Source: a virus
DNA length: 64,000 bases
Direction: 5' to 3' (one strand)
Virus record (IMG/VR): IMGVR_UViG_3300043463_000045
Coordinates: 1-64,000 of that record
The translations under genes were made by a program, and so were the position numbers. Under the pieces are notes generated by a model that saw only the letters and a list, made by a program, of their open reading frames with translations, had not been told where the DNA came from and did no database searches. Shown in pieces: positions 1-6,433 of this stretch. Numbering within the stretch: the stretch's first letter is position 1; every line of letters starts with the position of its first letter.

Positions 1-2
1 TG

Positions 3-311
3 CCAGTTGTAACTTGTCATCACTTGGATGATTGCACTGAAACTTGGATTTGGTCGTCATTGAACGGTTTTGGTAAAGTTATTCCATATCGCAACATGAA
101 TGTTATTCGTCCATTTCGTATGAACCGTAAGTATGAGTTTGTTGATTGGTGTGAACGAAAAAGCATTGAATGGATTGAAGATAAAAGTAACAGCGATACA
201 AAGTATATGCGTAACTTTATTCGTCATGAGTTGATGCCAAAAGCGTTAGTTGTAAATCCTGGTTTGTATAAAGTAGTTGCAAAAGTTGTGAAAGAGGCGT
301 CAGTAGCATAA
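3..311 (+). CDS. tilS: tRNA(Ile)-lysidine synthase TilS, 3' part
   Basis: Cut by the left window edge; 102 C-terminal residues are visible. They contain HHLDDCTET (visible residues 6-14), an RPF block, and the W-EDKSNSDTKY-RN-IRHELMP stretch, which together are the TilS signature. TilS uses ATP to attach lysine to C34 of tRNA-Ile(CAU), switching it from AUG to AUA decoding. The protein stops shortly after this block, so it lacks the C-terminal domains of the E. coli enzyme; short forms are known. Phage CAU tRNAs at 6348 and 8347 are possible substrates (inference). Family call is firm; the N-terminal P-loop lies outside the window. Confidence 0.88.
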   Translation, partial: PVVTCHHLDDCTETWIWSSLNGFGKVIPYRNMNVIRPFRMNRKYEFVDWCERKSIEWIEDKSNSDTKYMRNFIRHELMPKALVVNPGLYKVVAKVVKEASVA

Positions 312-314
312 ATA
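308..314 (+). promoter_or_regulatory. possible late promoter
   Basis: ATAAATA overlaps the TilS stop codon, 20 bases before the next start. It matches the T4 late box except for its first base. Confidence 0.35.
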
Positions 315-333
315 GTGTGAGGGGAGAACTTAC

Positions 334-549
334 ATGAATATGTTACAGCTAAATCCACCGATACCTCTTTATACGCCAAGAGGTCCAGCATTGGCGCATG
401 TTTTGATAGATTATGGACCAGAACATAACTTGATGTGGGTTTGTTTTGGTGATGATGATGGACAGTGTTGGACTTGGCCAAACAACAAAGTAAGAGCACA
501 AAAAAATATTTCTCTTGGTAGAGAGATAGATAATACAAAAGATTTATAA
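334..549 (+). CDS. conserved small phage protein
   Basis: 71 residues preceded by GGGGAGAA. The sequence (NPPIPLYTP, then WVCF and CWTWPN) looks like a small protein I associate with T4-like marine phages, function unknown. No membrane segment or catalytic motif is seen. It ends four bases before tRNA-Leu. Confidence 0.7.
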   Translation: MNMLQLNPPIPLYTPRGPALAHVLIDYGPEHNLMWVCFGDDDGQCWTWPNNKVRAQKNISLGREIDNTKDL

Positions 550-553
550 ATTT

Positions 554-638
554 GCCCGTATGGTGAAATTGGTAGACGCGCCTGACTCAAAATCAGGTTC
601 CTAACGGAGTGGGGGTTCAAGTCCCTCTACGGGCACCA
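554..638 (+). tRNA. tRNA-Leu(CAA)
   Basis: Acceptor GCCCGTA/TACGGGC, anticodon stem CCTGA/TCAGG with loop CTCAAAA, long variable arm, discriminator A and encoded CCA. Reads UUG. Confidence 0.95.
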
Positions 639-848
639 TAGACGTTCTGTGTAGCAACAGATAGTATGGGCGGTAACCCATATGATGAGAAGCGATGTAG
701 CAACCGCAAAAAAAGCCCGAAGCAGAGTAATGCCGTGTATCGTAGCACGTGAGTGTTGAAGACTGGACTAGGTTGAAGCTGTGTGGCCAGCTACGGCGCA
801 CCTACAGTGGACTGGGTAGAAGGGATAAAGATGCATACGATTTATTAT
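639..848 (+). other. noncoding spacer with hairpins
   Basis: No credible gene. Small hairpins are visible (ATGGG/CCCAT near 668-683; CGTG/CACG near 734-749; AGCTG/CAGCT near 777-792). No closing acceptor-like stem or CCA end was found, unlike other spacers in this region. Confidence 0.4.
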
Positions 849-945
849 GTTGGACTGGCATGGTGTGCTGATGTTGTTTCATATATTCGGGCAGGCGGAT
901 GAAACAAATTGTTCAAAGCAGGGTTCAAATCCCTCTCCAACACCA
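849..945 (+). ncRNA. tRNA-like RNA with abnormal anticodon arm
   Basis: Ends pair as GTTGGA (849-854) with TCCAAC (936-941), followed by A and CCA. A T-arm (AGGG TTCAAAT CCCT) abuts the acceptor as in a tRNA. In place of an anticodon arm there is a 9-bp hairpin TTGTTTCAT/ATGAAACAA (874-882/899-907) with a 16-base loop, so no anticodon can be read. T848 can also pair with A942. Either a non-decoding RNA or a damaged tRNA. Confidence 0.5.
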
Positions 946-956
946 GAGGTTAAAAA

Positions 957-1577
957 ATGAGTAGATTAGTTGTTTTTGGTTGCAGTTACACATATGGACA
1001 CTCGTTAGAGGATTGTCATACCAATGAATATCCATATATAACATCGTATCCAAGTAAGATGGGTTGGCCAAATACTCTCGCTGAAAAACTAGGAATACAA
1101 GAAGTAGTAAACAAAAGTATTCCTGGTGCTAGTAATAAAAAAATATGGAAAACTGTAGTTGACTTTGGTTATCATCAAGATGATATTGTTATAGTAAATT
1201 GGTCTTTTATTACAAGAACAACATATTTTAGAGAAAACTCGGATGATGTTTTTATACTACCAAGATATTCAGAGTATGAATGGTATTATGAAAACTTATA
1301 TTCTGAATATGATGGTTTAATAGATTTGAATTTAAGAGCGGACCATATACACCGATATTTATGGTCAAAAGATGTAAATAACTTTCACGCACTTTTATCT
1401 ATTTCTAATATTACCTCAAAAAGTGTTGGAAATTGGATGAGTTTTGAATTTTTGAAATCTGATTTTGATAGTATTAGATTAAAATATCCTCCTGCATTGG
1501 ATGGATCACATCCAAATAAAGATGCTCACGATGAATACGCTTTGTGTTTGTTTAACGAGTTGAATGGTAAAATTTGA
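957..1577 (+). CDS. SGNH/GDSL-type hydrolase
   Basis: 206 residues. FGCSYTYG at the N-terminus is an SGNH block I with Ser as nucleophile, GASN near residue 58 fits the Gly/Asn blocks, and DGSHPN near residue 182 is block V with Asp-His. Such enzymes deacylate esters, often on sugars. No signal peptide is seen, so it acts in the host cell or on the virion. Substrate unknown. The start follows the tRNA-like element by eleven bases, with AGAGGT upstream. Confidence 0.7.
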   Translation: MSRLVVFGCSYTYGHSLEDCHTNEYPYITSYPSKMGWPNTLAEKLGIQEVVNKSIPGASNKKIWKTVVDFGYHQDDIVIVNWSFITRTTYFRENSDDVFILPRYSEYEWYYENLYSEYDGLIDLNLRADHIHRYLWSKDVNNFHALLSISNITSKSVGNWMSFEFLKSDFDSIRLKYPPALDGSHPNKDAHDEYALCLFNELNGKI

Positions 1578-1580
1578 AAT

Positions 1581-1742
1581 ATAAAACCCTCTGGATTTGC
1601 CACGTAAGTTAACCCATGCGGCTGTGGATGGGACTTATCCTTAACAATCTTTAAAATCTGTTCCTCTCTGATACAGAGAATGATGCTGGTATACCGTAAA
1701 ATGTCGTGTTCCCGCGCATAAGCATCTGGTTGGGGGTTTTAT
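1581..1742 (+). ncRNA. structured noncoding RNA candidate
   Basis: A 162-base gene-free block closed by a perfect 9-bp helix, ATAAAACCC (1581-1589) with GGGTTTTAT (1734-1742). Inside are hairpins CCCAT/ATGGG (1613-1617/1628-1632), TCTCTG/CAGAGA (1665-1670/1674-1679) and GATGC/GCATC (1682-1686/1722-1726). It lies just before the start of the next gene, so it could be a separate RNA or a leader element. Confidence 0.5.
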
Positions 1743-1749
1743 ATAAATA
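1742..1749 (+). promoter_or_regulatory. late promoter box
   Basis: Perfect TATAAATA. It lies only five bases before the ATG at 1755, so it probably serves the methyltransferase at 1981 or gives a nearly leaderless message. Confidence 0.5.
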
Positions 1750-1754
1750 CATTT

Positions 1755-2006
1755 ATGAGAAATGTATTAACAAACTATATAAAAAGATGCGGCACCGCAT
1801 TTAGTATTCTCTTCAATGTAGTGATTGGTGGAGAAAGCAATCAAACTTTTAGTGCAAGAAATTGGCATTGGAAACGAACTAACAAACCAAACATCGTATG
1901 GTTTATAAACTTGGTATTTAACGATAGCCACCATTGTATGGAGAGTTGGGTTTATTGGAAAGTAAGAAAAGAAATTCCGAATGACCGAAGTAAAAACATG
2001 GAATAA
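1755..2006 (+). CDS. conserved phage protein, GESNQTFSARNW type
   Basis: 83 residues with GGESNQTFSARNWHWKR and later HHCMESWVYW. I recognise this as a widespread small phage protein of unknown function. There is no Shine-Dalgarno sequence before the ATG. It overlaps the next gene by 26 bases. Confidence 0.65.
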   Translation: MRNVLTNYIKRCGTAFSILFNVVIGGESNQTFSARNWHWKRTNKPNIVWFINLVFNDSHHCMESWVYWKVRKEIPNDRSKNME

Positions 2007-2691
2007 AATATTTAACAATCCAAATCTTTCATGGGTTTTAGAAACAAACAAAATACTAGTATCAACTGACAAATCGGTATTTGATTCATCTTTTGAATTG
2101 CACAAGGCCATTTTTGATTGCGACAAAAACACATTCAAATCGTATGTAGAATACATGATGGATTTTGTTGAAACAAATTCGTCAATAGCTGAGTTTGGAT
2201 GCGGAAACGCTGCATTATTACATTACCTTCACCACACATATGGAAATGATGTATATGGAATTGATATAAGCAAACAACTTATAGACCAATGCATGATACT
2301 GTTTCCTATGCAAGCACATCACTTTTTTGTTTCCGATAAAAAAATACCGATAACTGATAATAAAGTTGATTGGTTCATATCAAATTCAGTTTTTCAATAT
2401 CTATCATATGATGATGCTGATTACGTCACTCAAGAAATGCTACGTTGCTCAAAATATGGCGTTGTGATATCCGATGTGAAAGATAAAGAAACAGAGAATC
2501 TTTTCAAGGAAAAGCAAGCAAACAGACAAAATCTAACACTTGAGCAATTGTCTGAGAAATACAAAACTACTCCACTTACATTCTATGACAAAAGTTTTTT
2601 TGATAAGTATAAGAATGTTGAAATTGTTCCCATGCTGACATCATACCCAGATGCGGAACTTGGTTCATATACGGTAGTGATACGAAAATAA
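1981..2691 (+). CDS. class I SAM-dependent methyltransferase
   Basis: 236 residues. AEFGCGN (near residue 63) is motif I of the Rossmann methyltransferase fold, GIDIS follows at the acidic motif II position, and SNSVFQYL occupies motif IV. The target cannot be read from sequence. It ends three bases before tRNA-Ser. Confidence 0.75.
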   Translation: MTEVKTWNKIFNNPNLSWVLETNKILVSTDKSVFDSSFELHKAIFDCDKNTFKSYVEYMMDFVETNSSIAEFGCGNAALLHYLHHTYGNDVYGIDISKQLIDQCMILFPMQAHHFFVSDKKIPITDNKVDWFISNSVFQYLSYDDADYVTQEMLRCSKYGVVISDVKDKETENLFKEKQANRQNLTLEQLSEKYKTTPLTFYDKSFFDKYKNVEIVPMLTSYPDAELGSYTVVIRK

Positions 2692-2694
2692 AAA

Positions 2695-2784
2695 GGAAAG
2701 TTGGCCGAGCGGTCGATGGCACTCGTCTACTAAACGAGCAGGGGGTGAAACCTCTCGTGGGTTCGAATCCCACACTTTCCGCCA
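2695..2784 (+). tRNA. tRNA-Ser(ACU)
   Basis: Acceptor GGAAAGT/ACTTTCC, long variable arm, discriminator G, CCA. The anticodon loop is CTACTAA, giving ACT, where bacterial tRNA-Ser for AGY normally has GCT. A34 is rare outside tRNA-Arg(ACG). Confidence 0.88.
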
Positions 2785-2789
2785 TATCT

Positions 2790-2797
2790 TATAAATA
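2790..2797 (+). promoter_or_regulatory. late promoter box
   Basis: TATAAATA, 33 bases before the decarboxylase start and just after tRNA-Ser. Confidence 0.65.
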
Positions 2798-2829
2798 ACT
2801 GTGTTGTTTTACGAAAGGGTCACAACACT

Positions 2830-3957
2830 ATGGATAAACTAGAAGATTACATTCGCTCGAATGTTTTCGACTATCCAACCCTCGTTCTAGATGTGGAGAA
2901 GGTAGAAGAAAACTACAAAAAATTGAAATCTGGACTTGGAAATGCCCATATTCACTATGCCGTGAAAGCAAATCCACAAAAGGAAATCATAAACAAACTC
3001 GTCAAACTTGGATGCCGTTTTGACGCAGCAAGCGCAGAAGAAATACGCATATGTCTATATGCTGGCGCTAAACCAGAACACATTAGTTTTGGAAACACGG
3101 TAAAGCGTCCAGCAGACCTTGAATATGCGTATGCACAAGGTATCAAACTTTATGCAGCAGATGCAGAAGAAGAACTAGACAAGATAGCAAAATACGCACC
3201 GAACAGTGAAGTATTCATTCGCCTATTAGTTACAAACTCACAAGCGGAATGGCCATTGAGTCGTAAGTTTGGATGCGGACAATCAAAAGCTATTCCTCTC
3301 ATGAAGTATGCTAAATCTGTTGGGCTGAAACCAATCGGTATTAGCTTCCATGTTGGGTCGCAAACTCGTCATCCAGAAATGTGGGATGACACTCTGACAT
3401 ATGCCTCAGAGGTCTGGAAAGACGCTGTAAGCAATGGCTTTGATATGAAGCTACTCAACATAGGTGGTGGATTTCCTGCCTTCTATGGCGTTCCTATCAC
3501 CGATTCAGAGGCATACTGCCAACTACTCACACAGATGATTTCGGATAAGTTTGGCGTTGTTGAGTATATCATGGCAGAACCTGGCCGTGGTATGGTTGGA
3601 AATGTTGGTATGATTTCTGCCAATGTTCTACTTGTGTCAACTAAAAATGAAGGTGACGAAGTTCGTTGGGTTTACTTGGATATTGGTAAGTTCAGTGGCC
3701 TTGCAGAAACCGCAGAAGAAGCAATCAAGTATCAGTTTGTGACACCAGATTGCCGTAGCAATGATACAATGTCCTGTGTTCTTGCTGGTCCTACCTGTGA
3801 TAGTGCTGATGTTTTGTATGAAACTAACAAAGTAAAGTTTCCAACTGACTTGAAGTCTGGTGATAGAATCTTTATCAAGAACTGTGGAGCATACACAACT
3901 ACATACTCAACGGTTGCGTTCAATGGGTTTCCGCCACTTGGCGTAATCGTAATATAA
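2830..3957 (+). CDS. PLP-dependent ornithine/lysine decarboxylase (alanine-racemase fold)
   Basis: 375 residues, close to the usual length. YAVKAN (near residue 43) holds the PLP lysine; HVGSQ, GGGFP and EPGR follow in order, and the C-terminus has GPTCDSAD and CGAYT, where Cys and Asp form the second half of the active site in ornithine decarboxylases. The CDSAD signature favours ornithine (putrescine synthesis) over diaminopimelate. Polyamines could neutralise packaged DNA or stabilise RNA (inference). Starts behind AAAGGG and a late box. Confidence 0.85.
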   Translation: MDKLEDYIRSNVFDYPTLVLDVEKVEENYKKLKSGLGNAHIHYAVKANPQKEIINKLVKLGCRFDAASAEEIRICLYAGAKPEHISFGNTVKRPADLEYAYAQGIKLYAADAEEELDKIAKYAPNSEVFIRLLVTNSQAEWPLSRKFGCGQSKAIPLMKYAKSVGLKPIGISFHVGSQTRHPEMWDDTLTYASEVWKDAVSNGFDMKLLNIGGGFPAFYGVPITDSEAYCQLLTQMISDKFGVVEYIMAEPGRGMVGNVGMISANVLLVSTKNEGDEVRWVYLDIGKFSGLAETAEEAIKYQFVTPDCRSNDTMSCVLAGPTCDSADVLYETNKVKFPTDLKSGDRIFIKNCGAYTTTYSTVAFNGFPPLGVIVI

Positions 3958-3968
3958 ATAGATAAATA
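3953..3968 (+). promoter_or_regulatory. tandem late promoter boxes
   Basis: TATAAATA immediately followed by GATAAATA; the first overlaps the decarboxylase stop. Both precede the LamG gene. Confidence 0.65.
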
Positions 3969-3984
3969 AAACAGCATATAATTC

Positions 3985-4013
3985 TTGACAAAAAACTTCA
4001 AATCAAGTATACA
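3985..4013 (+). promoter_or_regulatory. sigma70-type promoter, CGAATCA-family variant
   Basis: TTGACA, 17-base spacer, TATACA. The spacer has CAAATCA where most copies have CGAATCA. With the late boxes upstream, the gene downstream would be read early and late. Confidence 0.7.
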
Positions 4014-4033
4014 TGTTGATCACGAGGTATAAT

Positions 4034-5095
4034 ATGACTGCACCAAATATAGCAAATAGTCTAAATATAGACGGAGAAAGTAGCGTTTCCTCCGTTCTAC
4101 AACTAACACCAAAAGTCATTTTGTTCAATGAGGCTGGTTCTGGTAAGCTAATAAAAGTAAATCAAATAGTAGCGACTAACGTGGATAGACTATATCCTGC
4201 TCTTGTTACAGTTCAAATTTCAAGAAATGGCATTACATACTCTATTTTTAGCACTGTGTCTGTTCCTGCAAATTCCTCTGTTTCTTTGATGACTAAAGAA
4301 ATTGGCATTTACCTTGAAGAATCTGATGCGATTGTTTCTTTTGCAAGTATTGCCAATGATATACAAATAACAGCGTCATATGAAGTCATTTCTGAAACTA
4401 CCGATATTGTGACTACACGTGGCCTACAGCTTTACTACGAACCTGGCGATGGCAACAGTTATCCTGGCACTGGAACTGTGTTGAACGACCTTTCACCAAA
4501 TGCATACAACGGAACGCTCACTGATGTAACTTATTTGAGTTCAAATGGTGGAGTGTTAGATTTTGATGTTACTGCTACTGCTATTTGTGATACACAAGCT
4601 GACATTTTGGATGTTGGCGCAAACGACTTCACTTGGGAAGTATGGGTAAATATTGATGCACATACTGTGAATAACCAAACCATTTTTGAAAAAGAAGGTG
4701 CGTCCTCAAACAGAAGTTATGGTTTATATATAGATGCGTTTGGCGCGGTAAATCGCCCAACATTCAGATATAGTTTTGATGGCACAAACTGGTTATATCA
4801 TGGATTATGGTCTAACTCTGAACCAATGGTCACTGGAACTTGGTATCATGTTGCAGTAGTCAGAAGCGGGGCATCACTTACTGGTTACAGGAATGGAGTT
4901 GCGAAATTCACAAGAAGTGATTTGTCAACAACTGCCCTTTTTGATAGTCCAGAGTTTTTGCAGTTTGGTTCCACCAATAACAGTTTTGCTTGGTTAGATG
5001 GAAAGTTAGGCGGAATACGGTTCTATAACAGAGCACTGAGTGCAACAGAACTACTTCAAAACTTCAATGCTCATAAGACACGTTACGGTCTATAA
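4034..5095 (+). CDS. LamG/concanavalin-like domain protein
   Basis: 353 residues from the ATG at 4034, chosen because GAGG precedes it and the in-frame ATG at 4013 lies inside the -10 box. Residues 1-120 form a beta-rich region. From about residue 140 the sequence reads as a LamG sandwich: DFTWEVWVNID, GTWYHVAVVRSG, and GKLGGIRFYNRALSATEL, the usual end of such domains. These domains bind carbohydrate; a virion decoration or adhesin role is inferred. Confidence 0.75.
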   Translation: MTAPNIANSLNIDGESSVSSVLQLTPKVILFNEAGSGKLIKVNQIVATNVDRLYPALVTVQISRNGITYSIFSTVSVPANSSVSLMTKEIGIYLEESDAIVSFASIANDIQITASYEVISETTDIVTTRGLQLYYEPGDGNSYPGTGTVLNDLSPNAYNGTLTDVTYLSSNGGVLDFDVTATAICDTQADILDVGANDFTWEVWVNIDAHTVNNQTIFEKEGASSNRSYGLYIDAFGAVNRPTFRYSFDGTNWLYHGLWSNSEPMVTGTWYHVAVVRSGASLTGYRNGVAKFTRSDLSTTALFDSPEFLQFGSTNNSFAWLDGKLGGIRFYNRALSATELLQNFNAHKTRYGL

Positions 5096-5139
5096 TACAG
5101 AAAAAATGTAAAAAAGATAAATAAAATAGAAGATAATGC

Positions 5140-5170
5140 TTGACGAATCACTCTGATAGTGCTATAAATA
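5140..5170 (+). promoter_or_regulatory. promoter with overlapping early and late boxes
   Basis: TTGACG, 17-base spacer, TATAAA; the -10 is part of a perfect TATAAATA (5163-5170). AATCACT directly follows the -35, not the usual spacer position. Confidence 0.6.
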
Positions 5171-5204
5171 AAGAATAGAAACAAACAAAGGACTAAGACT
5201 TTCA

Positions 5205-5300
5205 ATGAAAACCGCTTCTACACATAAGATGATTATTCGCCGCACTTGGTGTGGTCGCTTTATGTATAGCGGCTGCGAGGGTCTTGGTATGGGAATGTAA
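5205..5300 (+). CDS. 31-residue small protein
   Basis: ATG to TAA between a clear promoter and a strong terminator, with AAAGGA upstream. The peptide is basic and ends in a Gly/Met-rich tail (CEGLGMGM), with Cys at two positions. Promoter, gene and terminator form a unit of their own, which favours a real small protein or a leader/sRNA. Confidence 0.45.
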   Translation: MKTASTHKMIIRRTWCGRFMYSGCEGLGMGM

Positions 5301-5333
5301 CTTACATATCCATACAGTTCTAACGAACACAGG

Positions 5334-5368
5334 AACCCTCCAAGATGAAAATCTTCGGAGGGTTTTTT
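5334..5368 (+). terminator. rho-independent terminator
   Basis: AACCCTCC-AAGAT, loop GAAA, ATCTT-C-GGAGGGTT, then a T run. Separates the small-protein unit from the tRNA operon. Confidence 0.92.
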
Positions 5369-5382
5369 ATTGAAAAAAGATG

Positions 5383-5411
5383 TTGACTTTATAAGCGAAT
5401 CAGTATATAAA
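5383..5411 (+). promoter_or_regulatory. CGAATCA-family promoter of the tRNA operon
   Basis: TTGACT, CGAATCA (5396-5402), TATAAA, 17-base spacer. Directs transcription into the boxA leader and the tRNA region. Confidence 0.85.
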
Positions 5412-5427
5412 GACAATGTAAGAAAAC

Positions 5428-5460
5428 GAAGCGATGCTTCACTGCTCTTTGACAATTTAG
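5428..5460 (+). promoter_or_regulatory. boxB-like hairpin and boxA antitermination site
   Basis: GAAGC-GAT-GCTTC hairpin followed by TGCTCTTTGACAATTTAG. The E. coli rRNA boxA is TGCTCTTTAACA, one base different. In rRNA operons boxA RNA binds NusB-S10 and lets polymerase pass terminators in structured untranslated RNA. Its place at the head of a long untranslated tRNA operon fits that job. Confidence 0.75.
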
Positions 5461-5493
5461 AAAAAACAGAATGAAATAATTTCTGTTTTCACA

Positions 5494-5598
5494 TGTAACA
5501 ATACGGTGCAAGGGTGTCATAAACCTTGGGCGAAAGTAGTATAACTACGAGTAGTTTCAGGACAAGGTGGGGTTGGTTCGAGTCCAACAGTTGTTACA
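5494..5598 (+). ncRNA. tRNA-like element in an extended helix
   Basis: T-arm GTTGG TTCGAGT CCAAC is followed directly by the acceptor strand; 5494-5503 pairs with 5589-5598 (10 bp, one mismatch, one wobble). Outside it, TTTCTGTTTTCA (5480-5491) pairs perfectly with 5601-5612. No CCA, and the middle part folds as CCTTG/CAAGG around GTAG/CTAC, not as D and anticodon arms. Confidence 0.45.
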
Positions 5599-5613
5599 GT
5601 TGAAAACAGAAAT

Positions 5614-5658
5614 ATTGTTGATGAGTTAAAATGACTCATGGTAAACCTCATCAACAAT
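5614..5658 (+). repeat. 12-bp inverted repeat hairpin
   Basis: ATTGTTGATGAG and CTCATCAACAAT pair perfectly across a 21-base loop. No T run follows, so it is more likely an RNA processing or structural element than a terminator. Confidence 0.6.
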
Positions 5659-5742
5659 CGCACAACAGCCAGTTGTAGCTACCTGGTAGTTGGTCTATAT
5701 AGACAGTTGTCAAGAAAACACGTTCGATTCGTGGTTGTGCGG
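5659..5742 (+). ncRNA. tRNA-like element without CCA
   Basis: Acceptor CGCACAA/TTGTGCG is perfect and a T-arm (CACG TTCGATT CGTG) abuts it. Extra bases separate the acceptor from a D-arm-like AGCT/AGTT, and the anticodon region is a GTCTATATAGAC palindrome with no readable anticodon. Confidence 0.4.
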
Positions 5743-5852
5743 GCTATGTAATGATCTCCTATTTTCCGGTCAGCAGATCGGTAGGTGTAGGGCTGATGCT
5801 GTCCGAGGGTTCGAATCCAGATAGAGCACTCATTACGAAAATATACACATAC

Positions 5853-5940
5853 TACACAGGTCGGGGGTTCAAATCCCTCCATTGCGGCTTCAAACTGCGA
5901 TGTAGTTCAGCGGTTAGAACGGTTAGGGTCACTGTGTTCT
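5853..5940 (+). ncRNA. possible circularly permuted tRNA
   Basis: A 3' half (variable AGGTC, T-arm GGGGG TTCAAAT CCCTC, acceptor strand CATTGCG at 5880-5886) lies before a 5' half (acceptor TGCGATG at 5896-5902, TA, D-arm GTTC AGCGGTTA GAAC). The two acceptor strands pair over all seven positions (two G-U). CTGTGT (5932-5937) could pair with ACACAG (5854-5859) as an anticodon stem, but eleven extra bases follow the D-arm. Could also be recombined tRNA debris. Confidence 0.35.
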
Positions 5941-5941
5941 T

Positions 5942-6027
5942 GTGGGGGTGGGTGAGCGGTTGAAACCACCTGACTGTAAATCAGGCGCTGAAAAGCAACG
6001 CTGGTTCGAATCCAGCCCCCCACACCA
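5942..6027 (+). tRNA. tRNA-Tyr(GUA)
   Basis: Acceptor GTGGGGG/CCCCCAC, anticodon loop CTGTAAA, long variable arm, T-stem GCTGG/CCAGC, A and CCA. Confidence 0.94.
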
Positions 6028-6036
6028 TTATTTTGA

Positions 6037-6126
6037 TGATAGTATTCTATCGCAGTAGCTTGGGTAATTAAGTTTGCTTTGAAGTGGGCTACACAAGGAA
6101 TTTGCGACCCTTGATACTATCTTCCA
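6037..6126 (+). ncRNA. CCA-ended tRNA-like RNA
   Basis: GATAGTAT (6038-6045) pairs perfectly with ATACTATC (6114-6121), followed by TT and CCA. A 5-bp stem CAAGG/CCTTG sits exactly where a T-stem should but has a 10-base loop lacking TTC. A second stem GTAGC/GCTAC (6055-6059/6088-6092) fills the middle. No anticodon arm. Confidence 0.45.
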
Positions 6127-6134
6127 AATAATGA

Positions 6135-6209
6135 TGCCTCTTAGCTCAGTGGTAGAGCAATCCCCTGATAAGGGATAGGTCACTGGTTCAAATCCAGTAG
6201 GGGCAACCA
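6135..6209 (+). tRNA. tRNA-Ile(GAU)
   Basis: Acceptor TGCCTCT/AGGGGCA, anticodon stem ATCCC/GGGAT with loop CTGATAA, T-stem ACTGG/CCAGT, A and CCA. Confidence 0.95.
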
Positions 6210-6216
6210 AATATTT

Positions 6217-6336
6217 GCGTATGTGGCGAAATGGTAGACGCACGTCGACGGACGTAAGGTGGTTCAAATCCATAAGTTCAACGGTGGTTGAATGAGTCAT
6301 GGTGACATGCTGGTTCAAGTCCAGCCATACGCACCA
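6217..6336 (+). ncRNA. tRNA-Leu-like RNA without anticodon arm
   Basis: Acceptor GCGTATG/CATACGC, Leu-type D-arm (GCG...CGC), variable arm GTCA/TGAC, T-arm GCTGG TTCAAGT CCAGC, A and CCA are all intact. The anticodon arm is replaced by hairpin ACGTC/GACGT (6242-6246/6251-6255), a second T-arm-like hairpin TGG TTCAAAT CCA, and hairpin TTCAAC/GTTGAA (6277-6282/6287-6292). 120 bases in all. It should still charge or be processed like a tRNA end but cannot decode. Confidence 0.5.
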
Positions 6337-6347
6337 CACTAAAATGT

Positions 6348-6425
<78 letters not shown>

Positions 6426-6433
6426 AAAATAAT

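Noticed and set aside
5748-5837. tRNA-like element closed by GTAATGA/TCATTAC
   Set aside because: Its T-arm is not next to the closing stem and has only two paired bases; a 7-bp match in such a window is not rare. Likely tRNA debris.
6080-6110. GGGCTACACA shared with 16S rRNA
   Set aside because: A single 10-base match; chance level for this comparison.
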